Part shown: positions 6,401 through 6,696 of the stretch, in pieces
How the letters are laid out: each line of letters opens with the position of its first letter
Position numbering within the stretch: the first letter of the stretch is position 1
Assembly: GCA_021774355.1 (NCBI GenBank)
Contig: JAJFJE010000300.1
Coordinates: 1 to 6,696, forward strand
Reading direction: 5' to 3'
DNA: 6,696 nt
Source: Alphaproteobacteria bacterium
Lineage (GTDB): Bacteria; Pseudomonadota; Alphaproteobacteria; Zavarziniales; Zavarziniaceae
The notes under the pieces: model-generated
Databases searched by the model: none
What the model was told of the DNA's origin: nothing
The model's input: only the letters and a program-made list of their open reading frames with translations
Translations under genes and position numbers: made by a program

Positions 6401-6696
6401 AGATTGCCCGCCTGCGCCATTCGACGCCCGGGGTGATGCTGATCTCGCCGCCGCCCCACCACGACATCTACTCGATCGAAGATCTGGCCCAGTTGATCTA
6501 CGACCTGAAGCAGATCAATCCGACGGCCCAGGTCTGCGTCAAGCTGGTTTCGGCCAGCGGCATCGGCACCATCGCGGCCGGTGTGGCCAAGGCCAAGGCC
6601 GACGTGATCCTGATTTCGGGCAATGTCGGCGGCACCGGCGCCTCGCCCCAGACCTCGATCAAAGATGCCGGCCTGCCCTGGGAGATGGGCCTGACC
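3436..6696 (+). CDS. gltB: Glutamate synthase large (alpha) subunit, 3' end outside window
   Basis: This subunit converts glutamine plus 2-oxoglutarate into two glutamates, using electrons delivered by GltD. The window holds 1087 codons without a stop; family members are about 1,480-1,550 residues. The start ATG follows AGGAG (3424-3428) by seven bases. Residues 1-38 form a propeptide, and C39 in EHDACGVG is the expected N-terminal nucleophile after cleavage. Numbered from that cysteine, R69, N269 and D311 become 31, 231 and 273, the positions I recall for the glutamine-binding residues of the Azospirillum enzyme. The class II glutaminase domain spans about 39-440. The central domain spans about 485-780 and includes LSSYRGGYNFEALGLS near 753-768. 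The FMN (beta/alpha)8 synthase domain begins near 857, with PGMSLGALGPEAH, DSGEGGE, KPGEGGQLPGFKV (974-986) and SGNVGGTGASPQTSIKDAGLPWEMGL at the end. The 3Fe-4S cysteines and the C-terminal beta-helix domain lie beyond the window. No frameshift is seen. Confidence 0.97.
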   Translation, partial: MTAQQAPESGADFVAHWQQEAARLGAHGLYEPSLEHDACGVGLIAAIDGKARREVVRAGIDALKAVWHRGAVDADGKTGDGAGIHIEIPQCFFKEHVRSTGHVPNQGALAVGQVFLPRTDFGAQEACRTIVESEILAFGFYIYGWRQVPVDVTLIGEKANATRPEIEQIMIEHPEGMSDDAFERKLFIIRRRIEKRALEANLVELYVCSLSCRSVIYKGMFLAEDLERFYPDLQDERFISSFAIYHQRYSTNTFPKWRLAQPFRMLAHNGEINTLKGNTNWMKSHEIRMVSEAFGELSDDIKPVIQPSGSDSAALDNVFEVLVRAGRSAPLAKVFLVPEAWSKKSTTPEAHRALYSYANSVMEPWDGPAALAMTDGRWVVGGLDRNGLRPMRYTITRGGLLVLGSETGMVLVPEAEVIEKGGLGPGQMIAVDLEEGRLYHDREIKDLLAAEHPYGDWTKSIVELAERLRPPKGEPRLFEPRDLRLHQLAVGITHEDLELILHPMAEEGKEAIGSMGDDTPLAVLSEKYRPLHHYFRQNFSQVTNPPIDPLREHRVMSLKTRFGNLKNVLAQDSSQANVLVLESPVVTNGEFAELEKVMGEQAYEIDCSFPVEAGVDALKTAVARIRQEAEDAVRQGYSHLILTDQKVVAERAAIPMILAVGAVHSHLVRRGLRTFTSLNARSAECLETHFFAVLIGCGATTVNAYLAQDCIADRHARGLFGSLPLDTCVARFREAINQGLLKIMSKMGISVLSSYRGGYNFEALGLSRALVADIFPGMLSRISGIGLAGIQKKLLEQHARAFDADVTTLPVGGIYRYRRNGEAHAWEGALIHLLQEAVGSDNYQLYKKYADAVNDTRHPIDLRDLLQFKTGAKPVAIEEVEPVTSIRKRFVTPGMSLGALGPEAHETLTIAMNRIGAKADSGEGGEGEERFKPRANGDNANSPIKQVASGRFGVTALYLNNCRELEIKVAQGAKPGEGGQLPGFKVTVEIARLRHSTPGVMLISPPPHHDIYSIEDLAQLIYDLKQINPTAQVCVKLVSASGIGTIAAGVAKAKADVILISGNVGGTGASPQTSIKDAGLPWEMGLT

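Overview
The window comes from a GC-rich chromosome (by eye roughly two-thirds G+C) with strong third-position G/C bias. It is most likely alphaproteobacterial and perhaps Rhodospirillales-like. The pointers are a stand-alone bacterial NDUFA9-type complex I protein, a gltD-then-gltB gene order, and an NADPH-type GltB whose propeptide and active-site spacing match the Azospirillum enzyme. The genus cannot be fixed from this sequence alone. All genes recognised are on the + strand. The long open frames on the - strand, and in the other + frames, are shadows of high-GC coding sequence.

Layout: (a) 2-385, the C-terminal part of a diguanylate cyclase (GGDEF) cut by the window start, with its catalytic motif and inhibitory I-site intact. 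(b) 450-674, a 74-residue cysteine-rich protein of the uncharacterised GDCCVxC (seleno)protein family, here in an all-cysteine form. (c) 675-803, a short gap with one plausible promoter. (d) 804-1757, an atypical short-chain dehydrogenase-like protein of the complex I NDUFA9 family. (e) 1758-1975, a 218-base gap that is AT-rich at its 5' end. It holds a terminator-like hairpin, two adjacent inverted repeats that look like operator sites, and a hairpin just upstream of the gltD ribosome binding site. (f) 1976-3421, gltD, complete. (g) 3436-6696, gltB, open to the window end and so truncated; it covers the glutaminase domain, the central domain and much of the FMN domain.

GltD and GltB together form NADPH-dependent glutamate synthase (GOGAT). 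GltD takes electrons from NADPH through FAD and iron-sulfur centres. GltB splits glutamine and channels the ammonia to 2-oxoglutarate on FMN, giving two glutamates. They lie 14 bases apart and are almost certainly co-transcribed. The upstream genes (signalling, a cysteine-rich small protein, complex I accessory) show no obvious link to this pathway or to each other.

I see no mobile element, CRISPR array, tRNA, rRNA or clear new multi-gene system. The least understood parts are the GDCCVxC protein and the structured leader in front of gltD.
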